A stretch of DNA of 64,000 bases from an uncultured Clostridium sp. (GCA_948438085.1 CAOJKP010000009.1:1-64000); one strand, 5' to 3'; counted from the stretch's first letter, positions 36,591 to 44,524 are shown. Translations and numbers: made by a program. Notes: a model not told the origin generated them from the sequence alone.

Positions 36591-38069
36591 ATGGATAACT
36601 TAAGCTTATATCAAGATATAGCTAATCGTACACAAGGTGATATTTACATAGGAGTTGTTGGTCCTGTAAGAACTGGTAAATCTACATTTATTAAAAAATT
36701 TATGGATTTATTAGTAATTCCAAATATCGATAACGACTATAAGAAAGAAAGAGCAAAGGATGAATTACCTCAGAGTGCTGCTGGTCGAACTATTATGACT
36801 ACTGAACCTAAATTTGTTCCAAATGAAGCAGTTGAAATAACAATTGGTAATAATTTAAAATTAAAAACCAGACTTGTTGATTGTGTTGGATATTTAGTAA
36901 ATAATGCTATTGGATACTTGGAAGATGATGTTCCCAGAATGGTAAAAACACCATGGTCTGAAAATGAAATTCCATTCGAGGAAGCTGCTGAAATTGGAAC
37001 TAAAAAGGTTATTTGCGAACACTCTACAATAGGAATTTTAATTACAACTGATGGTTCAATTACAGATATTCCTCGTGAAGATTATATTAGCGCTGAAGAA
37101 AGAGTTGTAAAAGAACTAAAAGAATTAAATAAACCTTTTATTATCCTTTTAAATTCAAATGAACCAAATGGTGAATATGCTACTCAATTATCCCAAAAAT
37201 TAGAAACCAAATATGGTACCTGTGTTATTCCAACAGATTGCTCAAATTTAGATAGTGACTCACTAAATAATATTTTTTCCAAAATATTATATGAATTTCC
37301 TATTGAACAAATAAATATCAATTTTCCAAAATGGGTTGATGGACTAAATGACTCTCATTGGTTAAAACAAGAATTATATTCACAAATAAAAGATGCTTTT
37401 TTGGATGTAAGAATTTTAAAACAAGTAGACCTTGGTATTTCAAGAATTGCACAAACTGAAATTATCTCAAAAAGTTATGTTTCTTCTGTTTTATTAGGAA
37501 GTGGATTAGTTAATGTTAATATTGAACTTAAAGAAGAACTTTTCTATAAAGTTTTAACAGAAATATCTGGTGTAGATATTTCTAATGAGGGCGAATTATT
37601 TTCTACAATTACTGTACTTGCAAATACCAAAAAGCAATATGATAAAATTTCATATGCCTTAGAAGAAGTAAAATGTAGAGGTTATGGTATTGTTACTCCA
37701 ACAATTGATGAATTAATTTTAGATGAACCAGAAATGGTAAAACAAGGTTCACGATTTGGTGTAAAATTAAAGGCTCGTGCTCCAAGTATTCACTTAATAA
37801 GAGCAGATATTGAAACTGAGGTTTCTCCTATTGTTGGTTCTGAAAAACAGTCCGAAGAACTAGTAAGCTACCTTCTTTCTGAGTTTGAATCTGACCCTAA
37901 AAAAATTTGGGAATCTAACATTTTTGGAAAGAACTTACATGAATTAGTTAATGAAGGCTTACAAAATAAGCTTTGCAGAATGCCTGAAGATGCCCAAGGA
38001 AAATTAAGAGAAACACTAGAAAGAATTGTAAATGAAGGTAGTGGCGGATTAATTTGTATAATATTATAA
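36591..38069 (+). CDS. spoIVA: Stage IV sporulation protein A
   Basis: A 492-residue ATPase that forms the basement layer of the spore coat. The N-terminus YIGVVGPVRTGKSTFIKKFM contains the Walker A at about 24-31; LPQSAAGRTIMTTEPKF and the Asp-rich LVDCVGYLV follow, and the C-terminal region IFGKNLHELVNEGLQNKL with terminal GSGGLICIIL is typical. Length equals the family's. The start is ATG 36591, eight to nine bases after AAGGAGGG; an in-frame ATG 12 codons earlier lies before that site. It shows the organism is, or recently was, a spore former. Confidence 0.96.
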   Translation: MDNLSLYQDIANRTQGDIYIGVVGPVRTGKSTFIKKFMDLLVIPNIDNDYKKERAKDELPQSAAGRTIMTTEPKFVPNEAVEITIGNNLKLKTRLVDCVGYLVNNAIGYLEDDVPRMVKTPWSENEIPFEEAAEIGTKKVICEHSTIGILITTDGSITDIPREDYISAEERVVKELKELNKPFIILLNSNEPNGEYATQLSQKLETKYGTCVIPTDCSNLDSDSLNNIFSKILYEFPIEQININFPKWVDGLNDSHWLKQELYSQIKDAFLDVRILKQVDLGISRIAQTEIISKSYVSSVLLGSGLVNVNIELKEELFYKVLTEISGVDISNEGELFSTITVLANTKKQYDKISYALEEVKCRGYGIVTPTIDELILDEPEMVKQGSRFGVKLKARAPSIHLIRADIETEVSPIVGSEKQSEELVSYLLSEFESDPKKIWESNIFGKNLHELVNEGLQNKLCRMPEDAQGKLRETLERIVNEGSGGLICIIL

Positions 38070-38090
38070 AAAAATCATAGACAATTTTTT

Positions 38091-38143
38091 GAAGTAGTAA
38101 AATGAAAGTAGACTTGGAGTGTCTACTTTCATTTTACTACTTC
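38091..38143 (+). terminator. Very strong hairpin after spoIVA
   Basis: A perfect 23-bp stem (38091-38113 with 38121-38143) and a 7-base loop, about 20 bases past the stop. A weak T-rich tail follows. Confidence 0.75.
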
Positions 38144-38180
38144 ACTTTATATCGTGATTTTTTCTATTTTCTTAAATGTT

Positions 38181-38246
38181 GTATGGGTTGCCTCTGGCAG
38201 TCCATTCTTCGTAGGGTTTGCTCTAGAAATTTCTTCGAAGAATGGA
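38181..38246. repeat. Degenerate dispersed repeat, copy 6, with inverted repeat
   Basis: GGGTTGCCTCTGGCAGTCC is a degenerate, inverted copy of the GC-rich family. TCCATTCTTCG (38201-38211) and CGAAGAATGGA (38236-38246) form a further 11-bp inverted repeat. No gene is visible in 38144-38312. Confidence 0.6.
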
Positions 38247-38313
38247 TTTTGCATAACTTCTCTCTAACTCGTTGCTATCTCGAAGAGTTAAGAAAAGAAA
38301 TATGCCTACTAAT

Positions 38314-38342
38314 TTGCTTTTTTGTGTAAAATGTGGTATGAT
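38314..38342 (+). promoter_or_regulatory. Promoter of the 63-residue membrane protein gene
   Basis: TTGCTT and TATGAT are 17 bases apart, with TGTAAAATGTGG in the spacer. The spacer resembles those at 46916-46944 and 62064-62092. Confidence 0.65.
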
Positions 38343-38349
38343 TAAGTTA

Positions 38350-38430
38350 TAAAAATTGTTGTTGCACCTTTTAAAGGTAAACTTTTGGAGGTGCACGTGC
38401 CTCCAAACCACTATAAGGAGGTATTTCGTT
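38350..38430 (+). promoter_or_regulatory. Leader with mutually exclusive pairings over the ribosome binding site
   Basis: Three pairings compete: TGCACC (38363-38368) with GGTGCA (38390-38395); TTTGGAGG (38384-38391) with CCTCCAAA (38400-38407); and CCTCC (38400-38404) with the ribosome site GGAGG (38417-38421). The second would free the site, while the first would release CCTCC to hide it. This is seen by eye only, with no known riboswitch family recognised. Confidence 0.45.
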
Positions 38431-38622
38431 ATGACAAAAAAAACTGCACTTATACTTGCACTTGCACTAGCAGGTACAATTTTGGGTTTAGCAATTGCAT
38501 TTCTATTATTCGGAGCGCAAGCGGCATGGTTTGCTGCCAAATATTGCGCTATAAGACTACTTTTCTATATTTGCTTAATATTTGCTATAAAAAGTGCTAC
38601 CGTCGACAGATACACCAAATAA
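38431..38622 (+). CDS. Small hydrophobic membrane protein
   Basis: A 63-residue protein with two hydrophobic stretches (ALILALALAGTILGLAIAFLL and AIRLLFYICLIFAI) around an Ala-rich turn, and a polar end VDRYTK. ATG 38431 has AAGGAGG nine bases upstream; a longer frame upstream would run through that site. Codons such as GCG, GTC and GAC make it more GC-rich than its neighbours. It is a single-gene unit with own promoter, structured leader and hairpin terminator. I do not recognise it. Confidence 0.7.
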   Translation: MTKKTALILALALAGTILGLAIAFLLFGAQAAWFAAKYCAIRLLFYICLIFAIKSATVDRYTK

Positions 38623-38647
38623 AACTACCTCGCAAGAGGTAGTTTTT
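38621..38647 (+). terminator. Terminator of the small membrane protein gene
   Basis: AAAACTACCTC-GCAA-GAGGTAGTTTT, a perfect 11-bp stem with a stable GCAA tetraloop and T-run, overlapping the stop codon. Confidence 0.85.
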
Positions 38648-38662
38648 ATTCTTATTATTTTT

Positions 38663-38989
38663 CTATCTTGTTCTTCTACAACAGCAACAACATTTATTTG
38701 TATTGTTTTGTTGTTGTGTACTAATTTGTTCTATTCTTTCATTTTGCGTTCGAATTGTTTTAATCGTTTGACATATTGCTTTTACTATTAATGCTGTTAA
38801 GTATGCAAGTAGCGTGTATATTATTACAGCTATTAAGAATGTTGCATTAAACACAGCAAATGCAACCACTAAGTATATTGCAAAAAATATCGCTGCTACT
38901 AATATTGGGCTTTTTATTAATTTTTGCAATACTATAGCTAAAATAATAGTCGCTACAGGTAGTGCAAAATATATAAGTAATGTATTCAT
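38663..38989 (-). CDS. Membrane protein with a five-cysteine tail (DUF2651-like)
   Basis: A 108-residue protein with three hydrophobic segments. FNATFLIAVIIYTLLAYLTALI resembles the DUF2651/YbeF family of small membrane proteins, an assignment from memory and not certain. A polar Gln/Asn stretch leads to the end TNKCCCCCRRTR, five cysteines in a row, which would lie on one side of the membrane and could bind metal, be acylated or form disulfides. GAAAGGA precedes the ATG; it is convergent with the 63-residue protein gene. Confidence 0.7.
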   Translation of the reverse strand: MNTLLIYFALPVATIILAIVLQKLIKSPILVAAIFFAIYLVVAFAVFNATFLIAVIIYTLLAYLTALIVKAICQTIKTIRTQNERIEQISTQQQNNTNKCCCCCRRTR

Positions 38990-39097
38990 AATTATTCATT
39001 CCTTTCAGTTTTATTTTATTGTTTTAACATATTTTTATATTTCTTATACACTATGTATCTATTTTATATTATGAATATCCTTACTTATTTGTTACTG

Positions 39098-39835
39098 TTA
39101 ATCATATTCTACCTTTATTAAATATAAGCCTTGTGGTGGTAATGTTTTTCCTGCATTCTTTCTATCTTTTTGCTCTATTATCCTTTTTATCTCTTCTACT
39201 TTTATTTTTCCAAGCCCCACATCTACAATTGTCCCTGCAATAATTCTAACCATGTTATATAAAAAACCATTTCCTGTTAGTTCAATTATTATTCTATCAT
39301 TTTCGTATAAAATATTAGCATTATATATTGTTCTTACACTGCTTTTACTACTTGTTCCACTTGCTTTAAATGCCTTAAAATCGTGTTCTCCTTCAAAATA
39401 TTTTATTGCTTTTTTCATTGCATCTATATCCAGTTTTTGCGGTATACAATATTCTAGGTTTCTGTATATGGCTGTACCATATTGAGAATTATTTATAATA
39501 TATCTGTATGTTTTTTTCTTACAATTAAATCTTGAATGAAAATCCTTATCTACTTCTTCAGCATTCTTTATTACAATAGATTTTTTTAATTTTGAATTTA
39601 ATGCAATTGGAAATTTTTCTATTGGTAAATTTGAATTTGTTTTAAAATTTGCAACTTGACCTAATGCATGAACCCCTGCATCTGTTCTTCCTGATGCTAG
39701 TAATTCTACATTTTCTCCTGTTATTTCAAAAATTGCTCTTTCTATAGTTCCTTGAATATTTAATTTACTGGGCTGACGTTGCCATCCATTAAAATCTTTT
39801 CCATCATATTCTATTGTTAATTTTATATTTCTCAT
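39098..39835 (-). CDS. truA: tRNA pseudouridine synthase A
   Basis: TruA makes pseudouridine at positions 38-40 of tRNA anticodon stems. The 245-residue protein has IEYDGKDFNGWQRQP at the N-terminus, LLASGRTDAGVHALGQVANF with the catalytic Asp near 52, and FLYNMVRIIAGTIVDVG near 195. Length and motifs are standard. AGGAGG precedes the ATG. It follows cdaA with a palindrome between them. Confidence 0.96.
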   Translation of the reverse strand: MRNIKLTIEYDGKDFNGWQRQPSKLNIQGTIERAIFEITGENVELLASGRTDAGVHALGQVANFKTNSNLPIEKFPIALNSKLKKSIVIKNAEEVDKDFHSRFNCKKKTYRYIINNSQYGTAIYRNLEYCIPQKLDIDAMKKAIKYFEGEHDFKAFKASGTSSKSSVRTIYNANILYENDRIIIELTGNGFLYNMVRIIAGTIVDVGLGKIKVEEIKRIIEQKDRKNAGKTLPPQGLYLIKVEYD

Positions 39836-39900
39836 GTTTCCTCCTAGCCGACTACCAAAGGTATCTTTTACACCTATTAATTTAATTTTTCATAATTTAA

Positions 39901-39936
39901 CAAGAAAAGTGAAAATTATAATTTTCACTTTTCTTG
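39901..39936 (-). terminator. Perfect 36-base palindrome after cdaA
   Basis: CAAGAAAAGTGAAAAT and its reverse complement flank TATA, starting five bases past the cdaA stop. No long U run follows, so it may terminate only partly. Confidence 0.65.
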
Positions 39937-39941
39937 TTCTT

Positions 39942-40823
39942 TTAACTTTGTTTTTGTTTTTTAAAATTAAAATTTTTTTTGGTCCTTACATTTGCAAATC
40001 TTTTTGTTATTACATTTTTTATTAATATCTTCTTTAACGCTTCTTCTGTTACATCTGCTATTAATGTTCCATCTTTAGCTATAGAAATTTTTCCAGTTTC
40101 TTCTGACACTACTACTGCTAATGCATCTGATTCTTTTGATATTCCAATTGCTGCTCTATGCCTTGTTCCTAATTCTTTTGCAATATCTGCATCACTTGCA
40201 AGAGGCAACATACATGCTGCTGCAACAATTTTATTATTACTAATTACAACTGCTCCATCATGTAATGGTGTATTTGGTACAAATATATTTACTAAAAGTT
40301 GTGGTGAAATTTCTGAATTTATTTCTATTCCTGTTGAAATAATATCTTTTATTTCAATATCTCTTTCTATAATTATTAACCCACCTGTTTTTGTTTTAGA
40401 AAGCTCAAGTGCTGCAATTACTACCTTATATATATCTTCTTTCGTTTTAGTTTCTATATCTTTATCTATTCCAAAAAATTTGGTAAATTTATTCGTTCCT
40501 AATTGTTCAAGTCCTCTTCGCAGTTCTGGTTGAAATATAACAATAAGTGCAAACACTCCCCATGTCATTATTGAATTTAGTATATAATTTAATATTTTTA
40601 AATCAAAAAAATTGCTAAATGCTGTAGCAACTATCAATAATGCTATTCCTTTTAGTAATTGCCATGCTCTAGATTTTCTAGCAAATTTTATTAAACTAAC
40701 AATTAAAAAACCTACTATTACTAAATCTATTACAAGAGATATTAGCTTTATTGGATTTTGGTATAGCATATCTATATAGCTTTGAACAAGACTATTTAAA
40801 TTCATATTAAAATTATTTCCCAT
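39942..40823 (-). CDS. cdaA: Diadenylate cyclase CdaA
   Basis: A c-di-AMP synthase of 293 residues with three N-terminal membrane helices (IKLISLVIDLVIVGFLIVSLI and later segments) and the DAC domain. The motifs TPLHDGAVVI and LGTRHRAAIGIS, needed for ATP binding and catalysis, are present. c-di-AMP controls potassium and osmotic balance. The start is ATG 40823, five bases after GGAGG; an ATG four codons earlier overlaps that site. The usual partners cdaR and glmM are not next to it; a 50-residue membrane protein gene is just upstream. Confidence 0.94.
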   Translation of the reverse strand: MGNNFNMNLNSLVQSYIDMLYQNPIKLISLVIDLVIVGFLIVSLIKFARKSRAWQLLKGIALLIVATAFSNFFDLKILNYILNSIMTWGVFALIVIFQPELRRGLEQLGTNKFTKFFGIDKDIETKTKEDIYKVVIAALELSKTKTGGLIIIERDIEIKDIISTGIEINSEISPQLLVNIFVPNTPLHDGAVVISNNKIVAAACMLPLASDADIAKELGTRHRAAIGISKESDALAVVVSEETGKISIAKDGTLIADVTEEALKKILIKNVITKRFANVRTKKNFNFKKQKQS

Positions 40824-40880
40824 AATAACCTCCATTCAAATTGGTTTATGGTTACAATAAACATTTAAATTACATAATTA

Positions 40881-41033
40881 TTATTGAAATAAATAATATA
40901 GTAATGTAGCCATTGCTGCTAATACCATAAGCATAGCAAGTATTCCTGCCATTATTTTTACTGCTAATTGTCTTTTATCTATTTTCTTCTTTTCTTTTAC
41001 ATTTTGTTCTTTTTCTTCTTTTTTTTGTTTCAT
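40881..41033 (-). CDS. Small basic membrane protein upstream of cdaA
   Basis: A 50-residue protein: a highly charged N-terminus (MKQKKEEKEQNVKEKKKIDK) and one helix of hydrophobic residues (MAGILAMLMVLAAMATLLYYL). ATG 41033 follows GGGAGG at nine bases. It lies about 57 bases before cdaA on the same strand, so co-expression is likely. A regulator of the cyclase or a small envelope protein are guesses. Confidence 0.65.
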   Translation of the reverse strand: MKQKKEEKEQNVKEKKKIDKRQLAVKIMAGILAMLMVLAAMATLLYYLFQ

Positions 41034-41187
41034 TTGTGTGACCTCCCAATTAATTATGTATAGGTTATATCATAAATTAATTCTTTTTTCAACATTAATT
41101 TTTAAAAATATTATGAACATTTTTGTCGATTTTTCATAGTATGTATTAAGCTTTATGCTAAATTTAAAAAAAGGAAGGTAGATTTTT

Positions 41188-41640
41188 ATGGATTTTGAAA
41201 AACCATGTTGTCCAGTTGTAGAAGTTGATGGTGCTATTGCTTGTGGAAAACAATTTGATTTAGATATAACTTTACCATGTGATAATAGAAATGTTATTTA
41301 TGGTGTTATAAGAGATTGTTATAGAGAACCAGTTTGTGATGCTGTTGTTAAACTTATTGAAGTATGTGGAAAGAATGAAAGAAAACCTGTTTCTCATACT
41401 TTTACAGATGCAAATGGTGAATTTGTTTTTGGTCCTCTTTGCCCAGACAAAAAATATGAAATCAACTTTTGGGTTGATCAAGTAAAACACGTTAATGTCT
41501 GTGCAAAATGCACTCATGAAGGTAAATGTTTAAAAGGTGCTTGTATGGATAAATGTGATTGTTATGTTGACAGTTGTAAGAACGATTGCAGATTTGAAGA
41601 ATGTGATTGTTGTAACGATTGTTGTGATTGTAAAGAATAA
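41188..41640 (+). CDS. Cys-rich protein with carboxypeptidase-regulatory-like domain
   Basis: A 150-residue protein with 22 cysteines by my count. The middle (GVIRDCYREPVCDAVVKL to NGEFVFGPLCPDKKYEINFW) matches the beta-sandwich carboxypeptidase regulatory-like/CnaB-like fold; the last 45 residues are almost a Cys/Asp/Lys array (KCDCYVDSC, FEECDCCNDCCDCKE). There is no signal peptide, so it is likely cytoplasmic or a spore-coat component, since Cys-rich proteins are common there. It has AAAGGAAGG and a good terminator. Metal binding is another option. No paralogue in this window. Confidence 0.75.
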   Translation: MDFEKPCCPVVEVDGAIACGKQFDLDITLPCDNRNVIYGVIRDCYREPVCDAVVKLIEVCGKNERKPVSHTFTDANGEFVFGPLCPDKKYEINFWVDQVKHVNVCAKCTHEGKCLKGACMDKCDCYVDSCKNDCRFEECDCCNDCCDCKE

Positions 41641-41650
41641 TATAGTTTTT

Positions 41651-41680
41651 AAAAAGGTTGCATATTTTGCAACCTTTTTT
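41651..41680. terminator. Terminator between the Cys-rich gene and the YtxH-like gene
   Basis: AAAAAGGTTGCA-TATTT-TGCAACCTTTTT, a 12-bp perfect stem with T-run, used by the plus-strand gene and probably by the convergent one as well. Confidence 0.85.
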
Positions 41681-41819
41681 ATACAATTCCCATTTTTCTT
41701 ACTAGTTGTTTTCCTTTTTTTATCATCTTCTTTTTATTCATTTTTGTATTTTCATTATATAACATAACTACACCTGCTGAAATTATAGTTCCCATTATCA
41801 TTCCTTTTACAAATTTCAT
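41679..41819 (-). CDS. Small YtxH-like membrane protein
   Basis: A 46-residue protein beginning MKFVKGMIMGTIISAGVVML, one hydrophobic helix with small residues, then a basic tail (NKKKMIKKGKQLVRKMGIV). The pattern of a GxxxG-containing helix followed by a lysine-rich helix resembles YtxH-type stress proteins. ATG 41819 follows AAGGAGG. It is 14 bases downstream of the second TSUP gene and probably in that operon. Confidence 0.65.
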   Translation of the reverse strand: MKFVKGMIMGTIISAGVVMLYNENTKMNKKKMIKKGKQLVRKMGIV

Positions 41820-41833
41820 GATTAAATTCCTCC

Positions 41834-42229
41834 TTAAACTTGTTTTATATTATTATGTGTTTTTTTATTAAATATATACTTTTTTGCCATTGAATAAATT
41901 TCCCATAATGCAATCAAAAGTAAAAAAATTCCAAAATATTTTTTTAAATTTGCAACATCTGTTTTAAATGATAGTATAGCCCCTATTATTGCACCTATTA
42001 TTCCTGAAATGGCAATTGGAATTGCAATTTTAAAATTTATATATTTTTGCTTTAAATTTGTTATAATTGCAACTATTGAAGTTGGAATAAAGAAAACTAA
42101 GTTGGTAGCTTGTGCAATATGTTGTTCTATTCCACAAAAAAAAGAAAGACACATTATTAAAATAGTTCCTCCTCCCATTCCCATTCCACTCACAAATCCT
42201 GCTATAATTCCTATTAATATTTCTACCAT
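41834..42229 (-). CDS. Half-size TSUP (TauE/SafE) membrane protein, second of a pair
   Basis: A 131-residue protein with four hydrophobic segments. IAGFVSGMGMGGGTILIMCLSFF is the conserved first helix of the sulfite exporter TauE/SafE family, and IAISGIIGAIIGAILSFK continues it. Full-length family members have two such halves in 240-270 residues; here each half is a separate gene. The gap to the first half is only 10 bases, so the two probably form a heterodimer. The anion or organosulfur substrate is unknown. Confidence 0.85.
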   Translation of the reverse strand: MVEILIGIIAGFVSGMGMGGGTILIMCLSFFCGIEQHIAQATNLVFFIPTSIVAIITNLKQKYINFKIAIPIAISGIIGAIIGAILSFKTDVANLKKYFGIFLLLIALWEIYSMAKKYIFNKKTHNNIKQV

Positions 42230-42239
42230 ATTTTCCCTT

Positions 42240-42647
42240 TCACCCTATTATCATTCTAATAGATATGTAGATTAAAAAAATAGTAAAAGATAATTTTAAA
42301 TATATATCTGGTATCTTTTTTAAGTATTTTGCTCCTAAAAATCCACCTATTATACCTCCAATTGCTGTTAAAATTCCTATTTTCCAATTTATATAATCAT
42401 TCGAATAGTAAAATATTCCACTTGTTATCACCATGGGTAATATTATAAATAGAGAATTTGCTCTAGCTTTTCCTTCTTCTACTCCTAGTAAATAAACTAG
42501 TGATGGAACAACAATCATTCCACCACCTGTTGCAAAAAAACCACTAACTAATCCAGCCAATAGTCCAATTAATATTTGTTTAATTAAATTTTTACTATTT
42601 ATTTTTAACATATTAATAGTTTTTTCTTTTTTTTTATTTTTATACAT
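42240..42647 (-). CDS. Half-size TSUP (TauE/SafE) membrane protein, first of a pair
   Basis: A 135-residue protein with four hydrophobic segments and LIGLLAGLVSGFFATGGGMIVVPSLVYLLGVEEGKARANSL split over the first helices, the same TSUP repeat as its neighbour. It begins 10 bases after the rarA stop, so is likely in a rarA-TSUP-TSUP-YtxH transcript. An alternative start is ATG at codon 13 (MLKINSK). An odd-numbered helix arrangement, or dual-topology pairing with the next gene, would need testing. Confidence 0.85.
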   Translation of the reverse strand: MYKNKKKEKTINMLKINSKNLIKQILIGLLAGLVSGFFATGGGMIVVPSLVYLLGVEEGKARANSLFIILPMVITSGIFYYSNDYINWKIGILTAIGGIIGGFLGAKYLKKIPDIYLKLSFTIFLIYISIRMIIG

Positions 42648-42657
42648 TTTGCAATTA

Positions 42658-43899
42658 CTATAATATATTTTCGTCTTTTATATAATATTTTGTTCCTAGC
42701 ATTTTATCTGGTAAATATTGTTGTGTAACATAGTGTCCTGGATAATCATGTGGATATTTATATCCTTCACTATATCCAAATTGTTGCATTCCTTCAGCTG
42801 GTGCATTTCTTATATGCATTGGTATTTCTCCTGTATCCATAGAACTTACATCTTCAATTGCTTTATTTATTGCTAAATATGTTGCATTTGATTTTTTTGA
42901 TGTTGCAAGATATACTGCAGCCTCTGATAAAATTATTTTTGCTTCCGGCATTCCTACCATAGTTACTGCTTGCATTGCTGAAGTTGCAACAACTAATGCT
43001 TGCGGATTTGCAAGCCCAACATCTTCTGCTGCTGCTATAACAATTCTTCTTGCTAAAAATACTGGGTCTTCTCCTCCATTTAATGCTCTTGCTAAATAAA
43101 ATACTGTAGCATCTGGGTCACTACCTCTCATAGATTTAATAAATGCACTTATATTATCATAGTGACTATCTCCATTTTTATCAAATATTGCTTTTCTACT
43201 CCTTACACTATCTGCTGCAATTTGGTTTGTTATATGAATATATCCATCTGAATCCATATTAGTTGTTAGCACTGCTACTTCTAGTCCATTTAGAGCTGTC
43301 CTAACATCTCCATTTGATACTTCTGCAATTTTTCTTAGTGTTTCATCTTCAATTTTTATATTAAAACTTTTTAATCCATTTTCCTTTTCTAGTGACATTT
43401 TAAGTACTTTATATATATCTTGGTTTGTTAGCGGTTCTAATTTTACTACCATCGATCTAGAAATTAAAGCTTTATTTACTTCAAAATATGGATTTTCTGT
43501 TGTTGCCCCAATTAATATAACTGTTCCATCTTCTACATATGGTAGCAATGCATCTTGTTGCAATTTATTAAATCTATGTATCTCATCTATAAATAAAATA
43601 CATTTTCCTGTAGGATTTAAAAAAACATTTTTTGCTTCCTCTACTGCTTTTTTTATTTCTCCTACTCCTCCTGTAACAGCATTTATTTTTGTAAATTTAT
43701 ATTTTGTTGTCTTACTTATTACTCTTGCTAATGATGTTTTTCCACAGCCTGGTGGTCCCCATAAAATTAAACTTGATAATCTATCTGCTTTTATTGTTCT
43801 ATATAATATTTTATCTTTTCCTAAAATATGCTCTTGTCCTACATACTCTTCTAAAGTTTGCGGTCTCATTCTATATGCTAGTGGTTGTGATAAATCCAT
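42658..43899 (-). CDS. rarA: Replication-associated recombination protein A (RarA/MgsA)
   Basis: A 413-residue AAA+ ATPase related to clamp loaders, acting at stalled forks. Walker A GPPGCGKTSLARVI near 48, Walker B CILFIDEIHRFNK near 100, sensor ATTENPYFEVNKALISRS and the C-terminal YPHDYPGHYVTQQYLPD are typical. AGGAG precedes the ATG. It follows ruvA at 25 bases on the same strand, so a DNA repair operon is suggested. Confidence 0.95.
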   Translation of the reverse strand: MDLSQPLAYRMRPQTLEEYVGQEHILGKDKILYRTIKADRLSSLILWGPPGCGKTSLARVISKTTKYKFTKINAVTGGVGEIKKAVEEAKNVFLNPTGKCILFIDEIHRFNKLQQDALLPYVEDGTVILIGATTENPYFEVNKALISRSMVVKLEPLTNQDIYKVLKMSLEKENGLKSFNIKIEDETLRKIAEVSNGDVRTALNGLEVAVLTTNMDSDGYIHITNQIAADSVRSRKAIFDKNGDSHYDNISAFIKSMRGSDPDATVFYLARALNGGEDPVFLARRIVIAAAEDVGLANPQALVVATSAMQAVTMVGMPEAKIILSEAAVYLATSKKSNATYLAINKAIEDVSSMDTGEIPMHIRNAPAEGMQQFGYSEGYKYPHDYPGHYVTQQYLPDKMLGTKYYIKDENIL

Positions 43900-43924
43900 T
43901 TTATTACTCCTATTATTCTTTTCT

Positions 43925-44524
43925 CTATTTTCCTAAAATTGCTAAACTCTTTCTTATTATATCCTCCAAAGATAATGTTTCCTTATCTATTTTTTCTAGT
44001 GTTTTTTCTATTTCCTTTTTGTTATATCCTAAAACTTGTAATGCAGATATTGCTTCTGTTATTTTATTATCATCTTCTATTGCTTGTTTAACATTAGTAT
44101 CTTCTTGCTTTATACTTTCTGCTGTTTTTAGTTTATCTTTTAATTCTAAAACTATTCTTGCAGCAGATTTTGCTCCAACTCCTGGTATTTTCACAAGTTT
44201 CGAAGTATCATTTGTTATAACTGCTAGTGCAAAACTCGATGGAGTTATGTTAGATAACATGGTTAATGCAGATTTTGCTCCTATTCCACTTACTCCTATC
44301 AATAATTCAAACATTTTTAATTCTTCATTTGTTATAAATCCATATAAACTTATATCATCTTCTCTTACATGATAATGTGTATGTACTTTTACAGTATCTC
44401 CAATATTTCCTAATTCTTCTATTGCTTTTTCTGACATATATATTTTATACCCTATTCCTCCTAAATCTATTACAATATAGTTATCAAATTTCATTTCCAA
44501 TATACCTTTTACATATGCTATCAT
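43925..44524 (-). CDS. ruvA: Holliday junction branch migration protein RuvA
   Basis: A 199-residue DNA-binding subunit of the RuvAB complex. MIAYVKGILEMKFDNYIVIDLGGIGYKIY is the N-terminal OB fold in two pieces; the helix-hairpin-helix motifs LLIGVSGIGAKSALTML and LVKIPGVGAKSAARIVLEL bind junction DNA, and domain III closes the protein. I choose ATG 44524, after TTGGAGAG; a TTG five codons earlier would overlap this. ruvB and ruvC are not adjacent. Confidence 0.95.
   Translation of the reverse strand: MIAYVKGILEMKFDNYIVIDLGGIGYKIYMSEKAIEELGNIGDTVKVHTHYHVREDDISLYGFITNEELKMFELLIGVSGIGAKSALTMLSNITPSSFALAVITNDTSKLVKIPGVGAKSAARIVLELKDKLKTAESIKQEDTNVKQAIEDDNKITEAISALQVLGYNKKEIEKTLEKIDKETLSLEDIIRKSLAILGK

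Noticed and set aside
39979-40533. Plus-strand frame of 184 codons opposite cdaA
   Set aside because: Antisense shadow of the DAC domain, without ribosome site or recognised motif.
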